64,000 nucleotides of DNA from Halocaridina rubra (Eukaryota; Arthropoda; Malacostraca; Decapoda; Atyidae): positions 16,001 through 80,000 of the forward strand of contig JAXCGZ010016997.1 in NCBI GenBank assembly GCA_037179515.1, given 5' to 3'. Shown here in pieces: positions 11,669-23,241 of the stretch (position 1 is its first letter; every line of letters starts with the position of its first letter). Made by a program: the position numbers and the translations under genes. The notes under the pieces are model-generated. The model was not told the origin of the DNA. It made no database searches and saw nothing but the letters and a program-made list of their open reading frames with translations.

Positions 11669-13344
11669 TCTGATGGTTCTATAGCTTGCTCTCCCACTGA
11701 CAAAGCCACTCTCTTTGGCTCTCATTTTTCTGCCAACTCTTCTATAAACGATTCCAGCACACCTGCTCCTCAGTCTTTTCCCCTCTCTAACCCTCTGCCC
11801 TCCCTTATCCTTTCTTCACGCAAAGATCATAAGCTTCTTCGCTCGCTAAAGACGAACAAGGCATATGGTCCCCATGGTATCCCTGCAAGGTTCCATAAGG
11901 AGTTTGCAGATGAACTGGCTCCCGTGCTTTGCCGTCTTTTTCACCTCATTCTGTCAACCAGTATCTATCCTTCATCTTGGAAGCATGCTCTAGTTCAACC
12001 TGTTCCTAAGAAGGGTGACCGCTCTATTCCTTCTAACTACCGACCTATTGCCCTAACCTCCTCTATTGCTAAAGCTTTCGAAACTTTGCTCAATGCTCAC
12101 TTCTTGAAACGCCTTGAGTCTAACTCACTTATCTCCGATCACCAGTACGGCTTCCGCAAGGCACGGTCCACTGGTGATCTCCTGTCTTATCTTAATCATG
12201 TATGGTCATCTTCTCTGAGGAACTATGGGGAATCCTTTGTCGTCGCCCTTGATATCTCTAAGGCTTTTGACAGAGTCTGGCACAAGGCTCTGTTGGCCAA
12301 ACTCCCTGCCTATGGCTTTACCCCTTCTTTCTGTTCTCTGATTTCCAGTTTTCTTACTGACCGTTCTATATATGTAGTTGTCGATGGCGCGACATCTACC
12401 CTTTTTCTGTTACCAGTGGTGTTCCACAGGGCTCTGTTCTTTCACCTACTCTCTTCCTTCTCTTCATCAATGATCTTCTACGAACCCCATCTTCCTCTCT
12501 TCTTCATGCCTTTGATGATGATTCTACCCTTCACTTTTCCTCTGCCTTTTCTTCACAACCTTCATCTGTTACTCGTAATCAATCTCGTATCACTCTTTCG
12601 TCTACTCTTAACTCCGATTTGCAGAGAGTATCTGAGTGGGGCACTCAGAATTTAGTTAAATTCAGTTCCTCCAAGAAACAGTTTCTGGCTATCTCTTTAT
12701 CTTTTTTTCCTCCTGATAACCCTATTGTCTTCGAAACTAATGAAATTTATCCTCTTAACTCTGCCAACATACTAGGAATCCATATAGCCTCTAACTTGTC
12801 TTGGAGGAATCACATAATCCAAATTTCTAAATCTTCATCCAAAAAATTGGGGGATTTGTTTCGTTTTTGTCATTACTTTTCCTCTTTGCAGTTACTTAAA
12901 ATTTACAAAGGTCTTATCCGTCCCTGCTTAGAATACTGCTCACACATCTGGGGTGCTTCTTCCTTTACTTATCTTCTTGATAGGGTTGAATCTAAGGCAG
13001 TCAGACTCATTAATGATCCTTCTCTTACTTCTAACCTGAATTCTCTCTCTCTTCGCTGTAAGGTATCTTCCCTTTCGCTTTTCTATCGTTACTACTTCCA
13101 TCGCTGCTCTGATAAGTTGGCGAGTTGCATCCCTCCTCCATTGCCGAGGCCGCGTAACACTCGCCAAGTGGCCTCATCTCACAGGTACTGTGTGGAGATT
13201 TGTAGCTCGCAGATTGGTCAGTGCAATGATTGCTTCTTCCCATCTACCTCCAGACTCTGGAACTCTCTTCCTCCTTCTGTCTTTCCTAATTCTTATAACC
13301 TATCATCCTTCAAAAAGCCAATCTATCGTCATCTCAGAGCCTAA
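11669..13344 (+). pseudogene. LINE reverse transcriptase, truncated, one frameshift
   Basis: The N-terminal RT blocks are in one frame from 11669 to about 12405 ('YRPIALTSS', 'YGFRKARST', 'ALDISKAFDRVWHKAL'). After a T-rich run the frame changes, and the rest ('SGVPQGSV', 'LFINDLL', the thumb and the C-terminal 'RLWNSLP') is open to 13344. A single indel near 12405 therefore separates two long open parts. The active-site block reads F-D-D-D near 12511 where F-A-D-D is usual. The endonuclease is absent. Confidence 0.85.
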
Positions 13345-13471
13345 TCCTCCATATATCTGGGTCCTCTGTACTTTGACTGTTTTTTTCTGTCTGTTGTTTT
13401 CCTTCGTGTGACATTACCTCATCTCTGCCTTGCCCTTAACCTGTCCCGGTGTCACACTCTTAAAAAAAAAG
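11669..13471 (+). mobile_element. I/Jockey-like LINE (no RNase H seen), 5' truncated
   Basis: Homologous to the minus-strand element at 36692-39830; the shared region starts at 'TCTGATGGTTCTA'. RT is readable from the first base of the copy to 13344, followed by a 3' UTR and a short A-run at about 13462-13471. There is no RNase H domain after RT, unlike 5306-8662. This resembles RTs commonly annotated 'mobile element jockey' in arthropods; Jockey versus I/Nimb is not decided. It was inserted into the minus-strand provirus. Confidence 0.85.
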
Positions 13472-15585
13472 ATAATAATTATCCTCAGATAAACTTGTCA
13501 AAATCGTTAATATCTTTATCTCTTCAAAATATTACGATTATCATATGAAGGCGCTATCCACTCCTCAACATAAACAAATATATAAAAAATGTGTATCTGA
13601 AAAAATATAGAAAACATTTGTCTGCGCATGCAGTAATAAAATAAAAAAAAAATTTCATCTGCAACATTAAAGAATGAACTCTGCTTAAGTTTCATAATCT
13701 CTTAAGGAATCGTACATAAAATGACATATATATTTTTCAATGAACTCAAGGTTTTTTTTTCCCGAGTGACTACTCAACAGCATACCTCAGCAGACAGGGG
13801 GGAGGTTATAAATTTTTTTTCATTTTACATCTACTTACGATCGGTTAGGTATTTAATTACCCACATTTTCACTCTTTTTCTTTTCCTACCCAAAATGAGA
13901 ATCGATAGTTGTCTTCTGGACTTCAGCTGGCTAGCTTTTGTGGGGAAATTTGCGTGTGTGCGCTGGTTCCTCCCCTGTCTCTTCGGTTTCTGGATCGACC
14001 TTGTCTCTTCCATATACAGGAAACGGCTGTGCGACACTCTTGCTATTGTTTCTTGTGAGATCACACTCCTTTTTTTTATGACTAAGCTGAAATAATTGTG
14101 GCAAACTTTATCATGTCTTAAATCTCTTAGTGTTATTTTATCTATTTAGAGTATTTTTTCGAACAATTAATGTAAGTACTTCAGTTAGATAAGAAAAATA
14201 ATTCATAAATTCGCGTCCCTTATCTATTAATATCACTCTTGGGATTTCAAAAATTGAAAAATTATCATACTGGCTGAGTAGGGAACAAAAAACATAAAAT
14301 AAAAACTGCACCTTGGCCATATCTGGGCGGTGGAACTTTACTACTTTGACTTTTGAAGCATTTACATAAACATATCCCTTAATAGATATTGCAACGTCTA
14401 CATCATCTCCCATTAAAACTATGTGCATACCAACAAATACGTCTTCTTCATTTGCATATTACTTGCAATAAGAAACTTGTGACGAAGGGGAAGGGCCCCC
14501 CATGATACCCCCGGTCAGTCATGCCCATTCTCTCTCTCACTCGCCACTCTCAAAAATCGCACTCTCTTTCTTTCTGTATAACTCCCCTTCCCGTCACTCT
14601 GAAGGAGTGTGTGGTGTGAACTCGCGATTGGCCCAGGTGGTCGCATGACTATGTCAACGGTCCTAGGTCCCCTCTATACTCCCCATCTACAGTATGGTAG
14701 GGTGACATCCTAACCTCCCTATCAGGGCATGTTTTACTCTATTCTCTTTCCCTGCCTGCATAACATCTTAACTAACAAAGAAACTCGTTACATCGAACGG
14801 TAATAATCTTAATAACATCAAAAAAGTCTCTGATTCTTCAGAGGATATGACATACACATATTTTAATAGTAAATAATCAGTACAATTAATATTACTTCAT
14901 AATGAAGTTGAGAGATCGATCGGTCATTTCCGCATTCCACTCTTGGAGAATATCACACGTGATAAAATGAAAAACTTTAAAAACGGATTCAAGTTTGATT
15001 CTCAATATAATTTTTACAAGCCTTTCGGAGTATAGAAAAACTCTACAACTTATATTTTATTCTTAAACACTGTCACTCCCGCAAACGACACTCAGTAAGA
15101 TTACTCTACTTCTGCTTAAAAAATTACATAAAAATGATTTTACATGTATATTATTTTTTCTCAAATAAAAGCAATACCTTCGCCTGTTTAATACTTAACC
15201 TAGGTAATAAAACAAAAACTGAACACCTTTCAAATGCACTTACTTGTTATATTGTTCTAATTATGACAAAAATTAAGTTTAGTACTGCTTATAGCTATTA
15301 GTACAAATTAGCTAGTTTAGTAATGGGTACAGAAATTCTACTTCTATTAATTTACTAAAGCCATGCCCACTTTTATATGCAGGGTGGCTGAGTCCAAGCA
15401 TGTCTACAAAGTAAAATGGCGGAGTCCTCCTACCTCAATTTCCTTAAATAATAGTCCTATTACTCACTGGATAAAAATCACAAGTACTTAGCAATTTTGG
15501 AATGCTGCTTGAAGAACGTCACGGCCACTGGTGCTGAGGGAGGGGGTTTTCCTTTCTTCTGGGCTCGTTGGTTTTCTCGCTGATG
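13472..15585. other. Provirus interior, mostly unrecognised
   Basis: AT-rich sequence between the nested LINE and the gag-like frame. Apart from the possible integrase scrap at 14138-14428 I see no domain. The block 14480-14720 is more GC-rich but has no recognisable motif. Confidence 0.45.
14138..14428 (-). pseudogene. Possible integrase-core remnant
   Basis: A 96-codon minus-strand frame contains 'IPRVILIDKGREFMNYFS', which resembles the block around the second catalytic Asp of Gypsy integrases (D-x-GREF-x-N). No DDE partner residues or flanking RT are visible. It lies in the orientation of the provirus, but only 1.2 kb from the gag-like frame, so if real a large pol deletion is implied. 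It could be chance. Confidence 0.3.
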
Positions 15586-16086
15586 TCATCCATACCTCTC
15601 GTAATATCTCTGATTCAACATCTCAGTAGGAGTATTGTTCCTTAAAGCAACATTCACAGTGCTCCGCAAAGGAAAATACGAGAATCGCGCTGAAATTCTT
15701 TCCCAAGTTGACCACTTGGCTCTCCAGTTGATGTTTCTCAGCCTTCGTGAACGAAATTTCAGCAACTTTCCCTCAGTATCAAAATGTAAGGGATGAGTCT
15801 TACTGCTGGGCACCTTTCCGATATGGGGATGGGGATGAGGTGGGTAATATATGATTTGTGCTTCCTCTAACAGATGAGAGTCGTCGGAGTTTGAGGCGTC
15901 GCTCTCGATGTCTGTTTCATCGTCAGCGCCGTTGGTGTTGCCATTGTCCACACTACCTGTCCTCAAGGGTGCGGCCTCACCGCTTGCTTTTAGGCGTCTT
16001 AAAGCTTCTTCTAACTAGAGGATTCGACAAATTTTTTCTACCGCCGACATTGCTTCCAGAGAAGCGTTAAAATCTGTTTCTTGCAT
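15586..16086 (-). pseudogene. gag-like N-terminal frame of the provirus
   Basis: On the minus strand an ATG (16086-16084) lies about 70 nt after the primer-binding-like site. The frame runs 167 codons to 15586 with one TAG at 16017-16015. It has an acidic Asp/Ser/Asn-rich middle, a Pro/His patch and a basic C-terminal part with Trp residues ('NINWRAKWSTWERISARF'). Position after the PBS suggests gag. I do not recognise a capsid or zinc-knuckle motif, so the call rests on context. Confidence 0.5.
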
Positions 16087-16154
16087 TTTTTCACGGCACA
16101 CTGGCATATAACTTCTTGTCTCTTCACGGTAATTTAGGTGTGGTATTGTACTAG

Positions 16155-16164
16155 GCTGCCACCA
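16155..16164 (-). promoter_or_regulatory. Primer-binding-site-like sequence (tRNA-Leu type)
   Basis: On the minus strand TGGTGGCAGC starts one base after the 5' LTR end. These 10 nt complement the 3' end of many tRNA-Leu (…GCTGCCACCA). The match does not extend further. Confidence 0.5.
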
Positions 16165-16165
16165 A

Positions 16166-16805
16166 TGTCGCATAGTTGTATATCTTAACAGGAATTGTAA
16201 TACTATGTTCCATCAGTGTCGTGTTAGATCTGCAACTATAGAGCTATAGCGCGCGAGGTGATAACAGTTAAACAGTGGTTACTTAACACTTAGTTTATAT
16301 AGTTATACACTTATTCTACACCTCAATGTTCCCCGCCCCCTTAGGGTAAAAATGCTTAGCTTATAGGTGCTCCCAAGTTTCTACTGTTCTCTCACTGCTG
16401 TTGGCTCTTTTTGTATTACAAAGATGGCAGGGCATGGTATGCTCCACGCCTCCAACAATAGGTTCCAGAAAAAAGTGTTACAACCTATAGCTTGATGGGA
16501 GTGGCTAAGGAATGCCAATTGGGTACAAGGTGTGCCTATATGTATATTTTCAAGTGTACATGTATGTATTGGTGGAGGCTCTCATGAGAACATCACAGAA
16601 ATGTGTGACATTTCTGATCTCCATCGATAAGGGACGCAGAGGTTTGAGAGGCCTATGGGTTGAACCATAGATCTTTGTCATCTCTCTGTAAACACACTCT
16701 ACCCAGAAAACCACACTGGAAATATCAAGTCACACCACTTGAGCATTCCTGACATTTCATGGGTAATATCATGTTACACTTCTTGGGTAGAATTACTTTA
16801 CGACA
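16166..16805 (-). repeat. 5' LTR of the minus-strand provirus
   Basis: Partner of 4243-4888. Termini TGTCG and CGACA are inverted repeats. The right flank CCAC (16806-16809) equals the left flank of the other LTR. Confidence 0.85.
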
Positions 16806-16809
16806 CCAC

Positions 16810-17296
16810 TACAAAGGAAATAAAAAATAAATATAACAATGGAAAAAATATGAGCTAAAAAGATGTAACAAGAAGGTACATAAAGGCTACAAACACTTGT
16901 TTTTCAGCATGAGACAATACATGCTGGTGGTTAGAATGTTAGTAAAGTTGGAAATCTGATAAATCTAGAAAAATCAATCCAGCTATCAGATGATGTCAGA
17001 TAAGCCACTGATTATAACAGGGGACATAAAACAGAATCTACAGAAACTACACCCAAAAGCAAGAAAATCAAGTGACAAACGAAATTCCCAAGCATGGAAA
17101 TAATTGCAGACCCTTGTGTCTTTGAGGTTGTTAACTATTTTTTTTACTTAATTTATCGTTACAGTTATTATATTTTTGTATGGTTCATTTATTGGTAAAA
17201 TACAGTTATGTACGTATGAAGATTGAAGTGACCAATATGGTGCTCATTTTGCTAACCTTTCAGCAGCCTGTTTATTTGTTATGTCTCTATAAAAAA
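16810..17296. other. No recognised feature
   Basis: AT-rich sequence between the provirus and the BEL element. It probably includes the missing start of the BEL 5' LTR, but I cannot find a matching TGTTGAATG-type start. Confidence 0.4.
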
Positions 17297-17420
17297 TTGT
17301 TGTTTAAATATAGTTGAATAAATTGTTTTGTTTTTGAAAGGGCTCAGGCATCTCATTCTGCTTCTTTTATTTTTGGCCTTTATATATTTTGTTAGATGAT
17401 ATCAGTGCATACATTCAACA
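17297..17420 (+). repeat. BEL 5' LTR, 3' portion
   Basis: Same 124-bp length as 19498-19621 and about 85% identical by eye. Ends CATTCAACA. The upstream LTR part is not identified. Confidence 0.7.
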
Positions 17421-17491
17421 TTTAATGGTGCCCAGACCTGGGAATAGGTTGGACTATAGTATTATTTCAGAAAAAAGTTATTTGTCAAAAT

Positions 17492-19520
17492 ATGGCCAGT
17501 ATTGAAAAGTTGGAGAAAAGCCGGGCGTCCGCTCATGGGTGGGTTACACGGACCTCGAAGGTTTGAAAGGCTATGTTGGATGAGCCTAAGTTGGATTTAT
17601 CTTGCATTGAATTAGGAGATGCACTTGATTAATTTGATAAGTGTATGTCAACTCTAGATAACGTCCAAAGCAGTTATGAGTTGGAAATTGGTGATCCTGA
17701 AAGGCTGGAAAGTAGCCCTTACTGCTGATATTACAAAAACATTTTTACAAATTAGTGTCCAAAGACAGGATCAGGATGTACACCGGTTTCCTTTGAAAAC
17801 TCGAGACAAAATTAGAGTCATGAGATTTGTGTGTCCCCTTTGGGAATAAAAGTAGTCCCTTTTTGTTAAGTGCTACTATTAAATATCATCTTAAATGTTT
17901 TCCTAGTTCACCAGTTGTTGAGGAATTAAGAGATAAGTTGTATGCTAATGATTGGTTATCTGGGGCTGATAGTATTGAGGAGGCTAGTACCCACTTTGAA
18001 GAGGCTCGTAATGTTTTATCTAGGGCAGGTATGTCTTTGTCTTAATGGACCTCAAATAGTATGAATTTGGTAAATAAGTTTAATCTGAATTTTCACGTAC
18101 TACAAAGACACTAGATGTGCAATGCTTATCCTCTCTAGACTTTTTCTTTTGAGGGTCTTGATTTAGGTGTCCTTTATAAATTATTGTGTACAAAATGAGC
18201 TGTCATTAGCATCATAGCTAAACTTGGTGATCCACTTGGTCTGATTAGCCCCTTTATTATGTTTGCAAAAATTCTCTTTCAAGAAATATGGAGACTTGGA
18301 TTAGACTAGGATGAGGAATTACCATTAGAGTTACAATCTCAGTTTCCAAGGGGGATCAAGGGTATTGATGTTTTTTCATCTTGGAGAACACCTCACTGTT
18401 ACTTTGCATGTTCTCCTTGGAGATCCTTGTCAGGTATGGAGTTTCATGGGTTTTGCACTGCCTCTGAAAAGGGGTATGGGACTTGTATTTATTTGAGGAT
18501 TCCCCTCCAAAATGACTATTTTGAAGTGTCCCTAATTGTTGCTTGGGCCAAGGTAGTTCCTATCAAAAGAGTTACATTACCTCTCTTAGAGTTGTTGGAT
18601 GCCTTACTTTGTTCAAGGCTTTTATAATTTTCCAGATCTGCCCTTCAATTAGCTGAAAATGTTTCACGCTACTATTGGACAGACTCCCAAGTAGCCTTGT
18701 CATGGATAAAGGGAAATCCTCGTATATGGAAAATGTTTGTACATAGCAGGGTAGTAGAAATTCAGTCTTTAACTTCTCCAAGTCATTGGCACCATTGTCC
18801 TGGAAAAGGCAATCCTGCTGATATGCTTTCTAGGTGGGTGTATGCTGAACAGATGGATTCTTCTGAGGTTTGGTTACATGGTCCAAATTGGTTGTCTTGG
18901 TCTTCTCCTTGTTTTCCTAACAATAAATCTTACCCAATCCAAAGTGTAGATTATCCCCAGGAAGAAAATGTTCTCAGTTGTGTTGCTTTGAACCCATCAC
19001 CCAAGTTAACTGAATTTAAAAATGGAATTCATTTTCTAAGAATTGTAGAATTATTGGTTGGATACTTAGATTTTGTCATAATAGTAGGCCTAATCAGGTA
19101 ACACTGTCTGGTGTTTTGACTGATGAAGAATTGAAAGTTGAAACTACTGCATTATATGCAGCAAGAAGCATATTCTAGTGAAGTTGGTGCCATGAGACTT
19201 GGTAAGCCCCTTACCCAAGGGTTCATCTTTGGGTAAATTAGACCCCTTTTCTGATGATAAAGGTTTTCTTAAAATACGAGGACGTTTAGAATTTTCTGAT
19301 CTAATTTATGAGAGTAAGCATCCTTTTATAATTCCATCTGGTCATGTGGCTAAGCTTTTAGTTTGGTTTCAGCATTTTTTCCTCAAGCATGCTGGTGTTG
19401 TCACTCTAGTTTCTTCCTCAAGGAATACCTTTTGGATTATTGGGCTTAGGCGATTAGCTAAAGCTGTCTGTAAATTGTGTTTACCTTGTCGAAGACATTG
19501 TTGTTTGAATATCGTCGAAT
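17492..19520 (+). pseudogene. BEL/Pao Gag-Pol remnants
   Basis: A gag start (ATG 17492, 'MASIEKLEKSRAS') is followed after a deletion near 17700 by RT ('ADITKTFLQI', 17720 on). 'FGNKSSPFLLSATIKYHL' and 'YANDWLSGAD' follow at 17827-18045; the usual Tyr-x-Asp-Asp has Asn at the first Asp, so RT would be inactive. 18110-19100 carries Pao-type strings ('DSQVALSWIKGNPRIW', 'HCPGKGNPADMLSR'). 19199-19520 carries an HH-CC integrase zinc-binding module ('FFLKHAGV' … 'CKLCLPCRRH'). Several stops and frameshifts occur. Confidence 0.85.
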
Positions 19521-19621
19521 AAAACATATTGTTTTTGAAAGGACATCGGTATCTGATTCTTCTTTTGTTATTTGTGGCCTTTGTATATCTTGTTAGATGA
19601 TGTCAGTGCATACATTCAACA
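19498..19621 (+). repeat. BEL 3' LTR, 3' portion
   Basis: Fused directly to the integrase zinc-binding coding region at 'GACA/TTGTTG', showing a deletion that removed the integrase core and the LTR start. Confidence 0.7.
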
Positions 19622-19900
19622 GAGGTAATTAGAGGCTCACTGATCATGAAAAAAGCAGTGAAAACCCTGGGCTGAGCTGGCCCATCAGGATTAAACTCGC
19701 AGCATGGCAAGCGATTTAAAAGACTATTAAGAGTTTGGGAGGAAAGCTTGCATCATGTGAATGCCAGCAACTAGATGAACTAACAGCATATATAGTAGTG
19801 CCTCTGAATAAAAATCCTGTAGTCAGGCCAATCGGCATTGGAGATAATCTAATAGGAATCATCAGGAAATATGTAATGGATGTAATGAATTGTTACAATG

Positions 19901-19978
19901 TGATTTCTCTATAATTCATAAAAGAGAAGTACCAAAATGGCTGCCCAGAAATGACGATCTTTATGATATGTATGATAG
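19901..19978 (+). repeat. Left arm of an imperfect inverted repeat
   Basis: About 70-75% complementary over some 75 bp to 20417-20495. The core 'AGAGAAG..TACCAAAAT' and an outer TGATTTCT occur in both arms. Confidence 0.6.
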
Positions 19979-19990
19979 AGAGTGGAATAA

Positions 19991-20400
19991 ATGAGATATA
20001 CTGATCCATTAAAAGTGGAATCAATTTTGAACATGGATCCTCTAACAGATGTTGATGATTTACAAAGATTTCCAAGTACGGTTAATTATCTAATGCAAGG
20101 TTTACTTAATCTATCAGACTTGATGAAATCATTAATACAGTTTACGCATCGAAATATTGAGTGGAAGTGGACCAGTGATCACCATAAAGTATTTAGTAAT
20201 TTTGAAGAACTTATCTCTACTGCACCTGTCTTACAGTACCTTAATGTATATCATGACTTAGTCATCCAACATGATGCTTCTCAAAAAGGTTTAGATGCAG
20301 CCTTAATGCAGTCTGGTAAGCCTATTGCATGTGCAAGTTGAGCACTGACTAAGAAACTCGGCATACACAAATAAAAAAGAAAATGTGTCCTCCTATCTCA
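19991..20400 (+). pseudogene. Ty3/Gypsy RT connection-RNase H fragment
   Basis: An open frame to 20341 reads as the region after Gypsy RT: 'DVDDLQRF' and 'VNYLMQGL', then 'WKWTSDHHKVFSNFEELIS', 'APVLQYLNV' and the RNase H start 'IQHDASQKGLDAALMQ'. It keeps the first RNase H Asp (HDAS) but stops before the Glu block. Weak similarity continues to about 20400. It differs in sequence from the Gypsy element at 24265-29027 and is a fragment of another family, lying between inverted repeats. Confidence 0.8.
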
Positions 20401-20416
20401 TTTATTCCATTCACTC

Positions 20417-20495
20417 CATCTTACATAAACATAAACATCGCCATTTGCGGACTGTTATTTTGGTACTTCTTCTCTATAAAATACACAGAAATCAT
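20417..20495 (-). repeat. Right arm of an imperfect inverted repeat
   Basis: Reverse-complement partner of 19901-19978, with the Gypsy fragment between the arms. Confidence 0.6.
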
Positions 20496-20656
20496 ACTAT
20501 AATATGAATGACAATGTTCAAAATGCTTCAGTGAAATTACAAGTTGCGCTGGACATGAAGCAGTACAAAAATCAACTGTTCATGACATGAGGAAAATCTT
20601 TCAACTCAACAGACAAGCAGCATTACATAACATATCTGTTAAATGCTCTATTTGCA

Positions 20657-22561
20657 TGTGACAGAGAGTTTCGATTAAAGTCAACAGAGGCTGTTAGATG
20701 CCTTATTAAATAAATTAGTAACATAACTGTTATTTTCTAGCTAAAAAAATAATTCCCACTTCTTGACTTTCGCAGATTATGATTATTTGCAATTTGTATT
20801 TTAGCTTATAGCTAATTTTAAATATACCTTATTCACTCTTCTTGTACGTGTAGAAGTATAGCCCCGATATAAAGGCTGCTCCTATTTTTCTGTCTGCTAC
20901 GAGCCAAGAAAATTATGAGAGAGAAAAAAACCAGTAACCTAACTTTTCATTATTATTCTCGTTTTATTTTATTTGCTTCCACTTGTTGCACCTAAAAATA
21001 CTGTCTCTCCCTTGCATCTCTGCTATAATTGCCTGCCAGGGACCACCACTAAAATAGTCCTTAAAATGATATCAGAGCCAATTACTGCTCTAGAAATGTA
21101 TCCTACAGATGAACTCACCAGGAGGAACAAGGAGACGCTCTCTTTTGGCGCCGAGACTGCCCGGAGGCAACATCTCGCCTGGGCAGTCTAAGTTTATTTC
21201 AAATCTTAATTACGTGGCATCTTCACAGGAATTCATCTAGCACAACAAGGTGAGGGATAGTGTATGGTAAAGCTCGTGGGTCAAGCAAATTGGTTTATTT
21301 TCGAGAATTAGTTACATTCGTTACTGGATAAATCTTATGGATTTTCATTCTCAGATTTCATTCCAATACACACGAAATTTTGTAGATTACCAAACTGGAA
21401 TCTCACATGCCAAAGTTAATTCCTTAACCTGTAAATTACAGCTGATATACATTGCTGAGAAGTTTCTTTTCACTGAATGTGATAAACGAAAATCTCATCC
21501 TCTGAAGACTGGTTATGAGCCCGTAAAAATCTATCTCTTTTCCTAATAAATTCTAATTTCATTTCACCCCTTTCTATCATCGTAAATAAAGTGTTTTATG
21601 TCAAAAACTCGTCAATAAAGCTATTTACTAAACAAAATGCAAATATTTAAAAGGTAATTTATCCCAGTTGGCTTTGCAAATATTTCTTGTTAACCACAAT
21701 TTAATGAATGCATACCGTATTTATCTTGCTAATTCTTCATATGTTGGGGATAAAGTGTTTTGAGTTATAAGTTGCAAATACCTCAAAAGGTGGTTTTGCA
21801 CCTTTTTTTTCATTGCAAAGTTCTTGATAACTAAAAGTGAATGAATACTGTATTTATCTCGTAGATTCTTCCTTTATCCTAAATAGAGTGTTACCATATT
21901 AATTGTTAATCAGTAATAAGCATTGCAACTTTTGTGGTTGCCCACAATTTAAGGAATACATACAGTACTGTATTTGTCTTGCTTAATTTTCATTTATTGT
22001 GAATATATTGTTTTCCTTTAAAAACCAGTAAAGAATTAATGGTTTTGTATGCTATTATGGTAGCATAAATATTTCTGGTTAGCTGTGAATAACCAATATA
22101 TATTCATCCAGTAGAATGACATTGGAAACTCATTATATGTGTGCTCATGCTTTCAGTTTCCCATTATAAACAGTGTGTCATTTCTGTTTCTGAAATTGCA
22201 GTGTCCTGTATTCTACTCTGCCTGTGTGACAGAGGTAATCATCGAGTTGAGGCCAAAGTCTTGGCATACGTCCGTGGTGCCGGGAAACGAAATCGTACTC
22301 ACCACCTCCGGGATTCGAGGCAGCATTTCATAAAATTTAATTTGAGAAATTTAATTCAATTCTTTTAATGTCATTGCATTTCCAAAATTAAAAGAAAGTT
22401 GAATTCTGAGTTTCATTTAACCGACTAATGGTAATAGAGATGGGGTGTTCAAGTACAAATATCTGTCCTGTCTGTTTGTGAGCTCTTAACCGAGCTCGGT
22501 ACTTTGAGTCCCCTTAGTAAAACAGAATCTTAACAACACTCTAGCATCCTAAACCCCCACA
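20657..22561 (+). repeat. 5' LTR (1905 bp)
   Basis: Nearly identical to 29665-31569. Internal small open frames (20973-21191; 22139-22368) occur in both LTRs by duplication and carry no recognised motif. Several AATAAA signals lie in the middle (near 21545 and 21586). Confidence 0.95.
20866..20875 (+). promoter_or_regulatory. Candidate TATA box in LTR
   Basis: GATATAAAGG is 210 bp into the LTR and precedes a GC-richer stretch where transcription could start. It is inferred from sequence alone. The same site exists in the 3' LTR near 29874. Confidence 0.35.
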
Positions 22562-22565
22562 AGAT

Positions 22566-22583
22566 TGGCGCCCGAACAGGGAC
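22566..22583 (+). promoter_or_regulatory. Primer-binding site, tRNA-Lys(UUU)
   Basis: TGGCGCCCGAACAGGGAC begins four bases after the 5' LTR. It is the full 18-nt complement of the 3' end of tRNA-Lys(UUU) (tRNA-Lys3 of vertebrates), and would prime minus-strand DNA synthesis. Confidence 0.93.
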
Positions 22584-23241
22584 CCGAACAGACAGACTGA
22601 TTTTATAAATTTATTTTTATTTTGCTTTTTAACATTGCACATGAAAACCGATTACCATTGGCTCGATTATTGAAATGAATGAATCTTAGGCTGCACACAA
22701 AAATTTTCGCGCTAGAGACGTTGCGGATAAGAAATTCTTTTGTTTTCAATATTAATTATGGTAACTAATATTTTCTTGTTTCCCATGTGGTAAACAATAT
22801 ATCAGGAAATCTACATGAGATTATGTGGTAACAGACTTTAGAAATTTTGCATGACGAGAAGACGTGTTATATAAAATTTCATTTATTTGCGTGATAAGAT
22901 TGAGTTTTAAAGCATTCGTGTTTTATATATCCATTAAAGGGTGATACTTGTTAGGAATTGTTTATATTTCCTTGGAATTAGGAATTGGGAGAAAGCATAT
23001 TAAGTATTTTTGCTTATAATTGTGTTTTATATTCAAGCATTGACTGCTCATAGATTGGAAGAAAAACTTTGGTGTCATTTATCGAGCCTAGGCTAAGCCT
23101 TTCATGTGTCTGAGTTGTCACTTGAAAATAAATTTTCTCATTACTAGTAGAAATGTGTAATCTGGCTGCCTAGTAAGCTGTTAGCTTATCGTTGGTGTAT
23201 TTTGCATAGGATCTGTGCCCTTTTGGTAACACTCCAGAATT

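Larger units (their letters stand above)
17297..19621 (+). mobile_element. BEL/Pao LTR retrotransposon, internally deleted
   Basis: Matching 124-bp segments (17297-17420 and 19498-19621) both end CATTCAACA, a typical BEL/Pao LTR end. Between them are a short gag start, RT, the A17-type region and the integrase zinc-binding module, all on the plus strand. Gag jumps straight into RT near 17700 and the integrase core is missing before 19498, so at least two internal deletions have occurred. A TGGTGCC stretch four bases after the first LTR segment could be the primer-binding site. Confidence 0.85.
19630..20656 (+). pseudogene. Reverse transcriptase of unassigned lineage, 5' half
   Basis: Pieces in different frames read 'MKKAVKTLG', 'AGPSGL' and 'VVPLNKNPVVRPIGIGD' (19640-19850), and after an insertion 'AGHEAVQKSTVHDMRKIF' and 'LNRQAALHNIS' (20530-20645). 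These are RT fingers and palm blocks of an uncharacterised metazoan RT-like family that I recognise by pattern but cannot place in a named clade. The sequence continues at 31570 after removal of the LTR element. Stops and frameshifts are frequent. A Gypsy fragment between inverted repeats (19901-20495) interrupts this half. Confidence 0.55.

Noticed and set aside
20973..22368. Small ORFs (72, 69, 64, 75 codons) present in both LTRs
   Set aside because: Repeated only because the LTR is duplicated; no motif or start context to support a gene.
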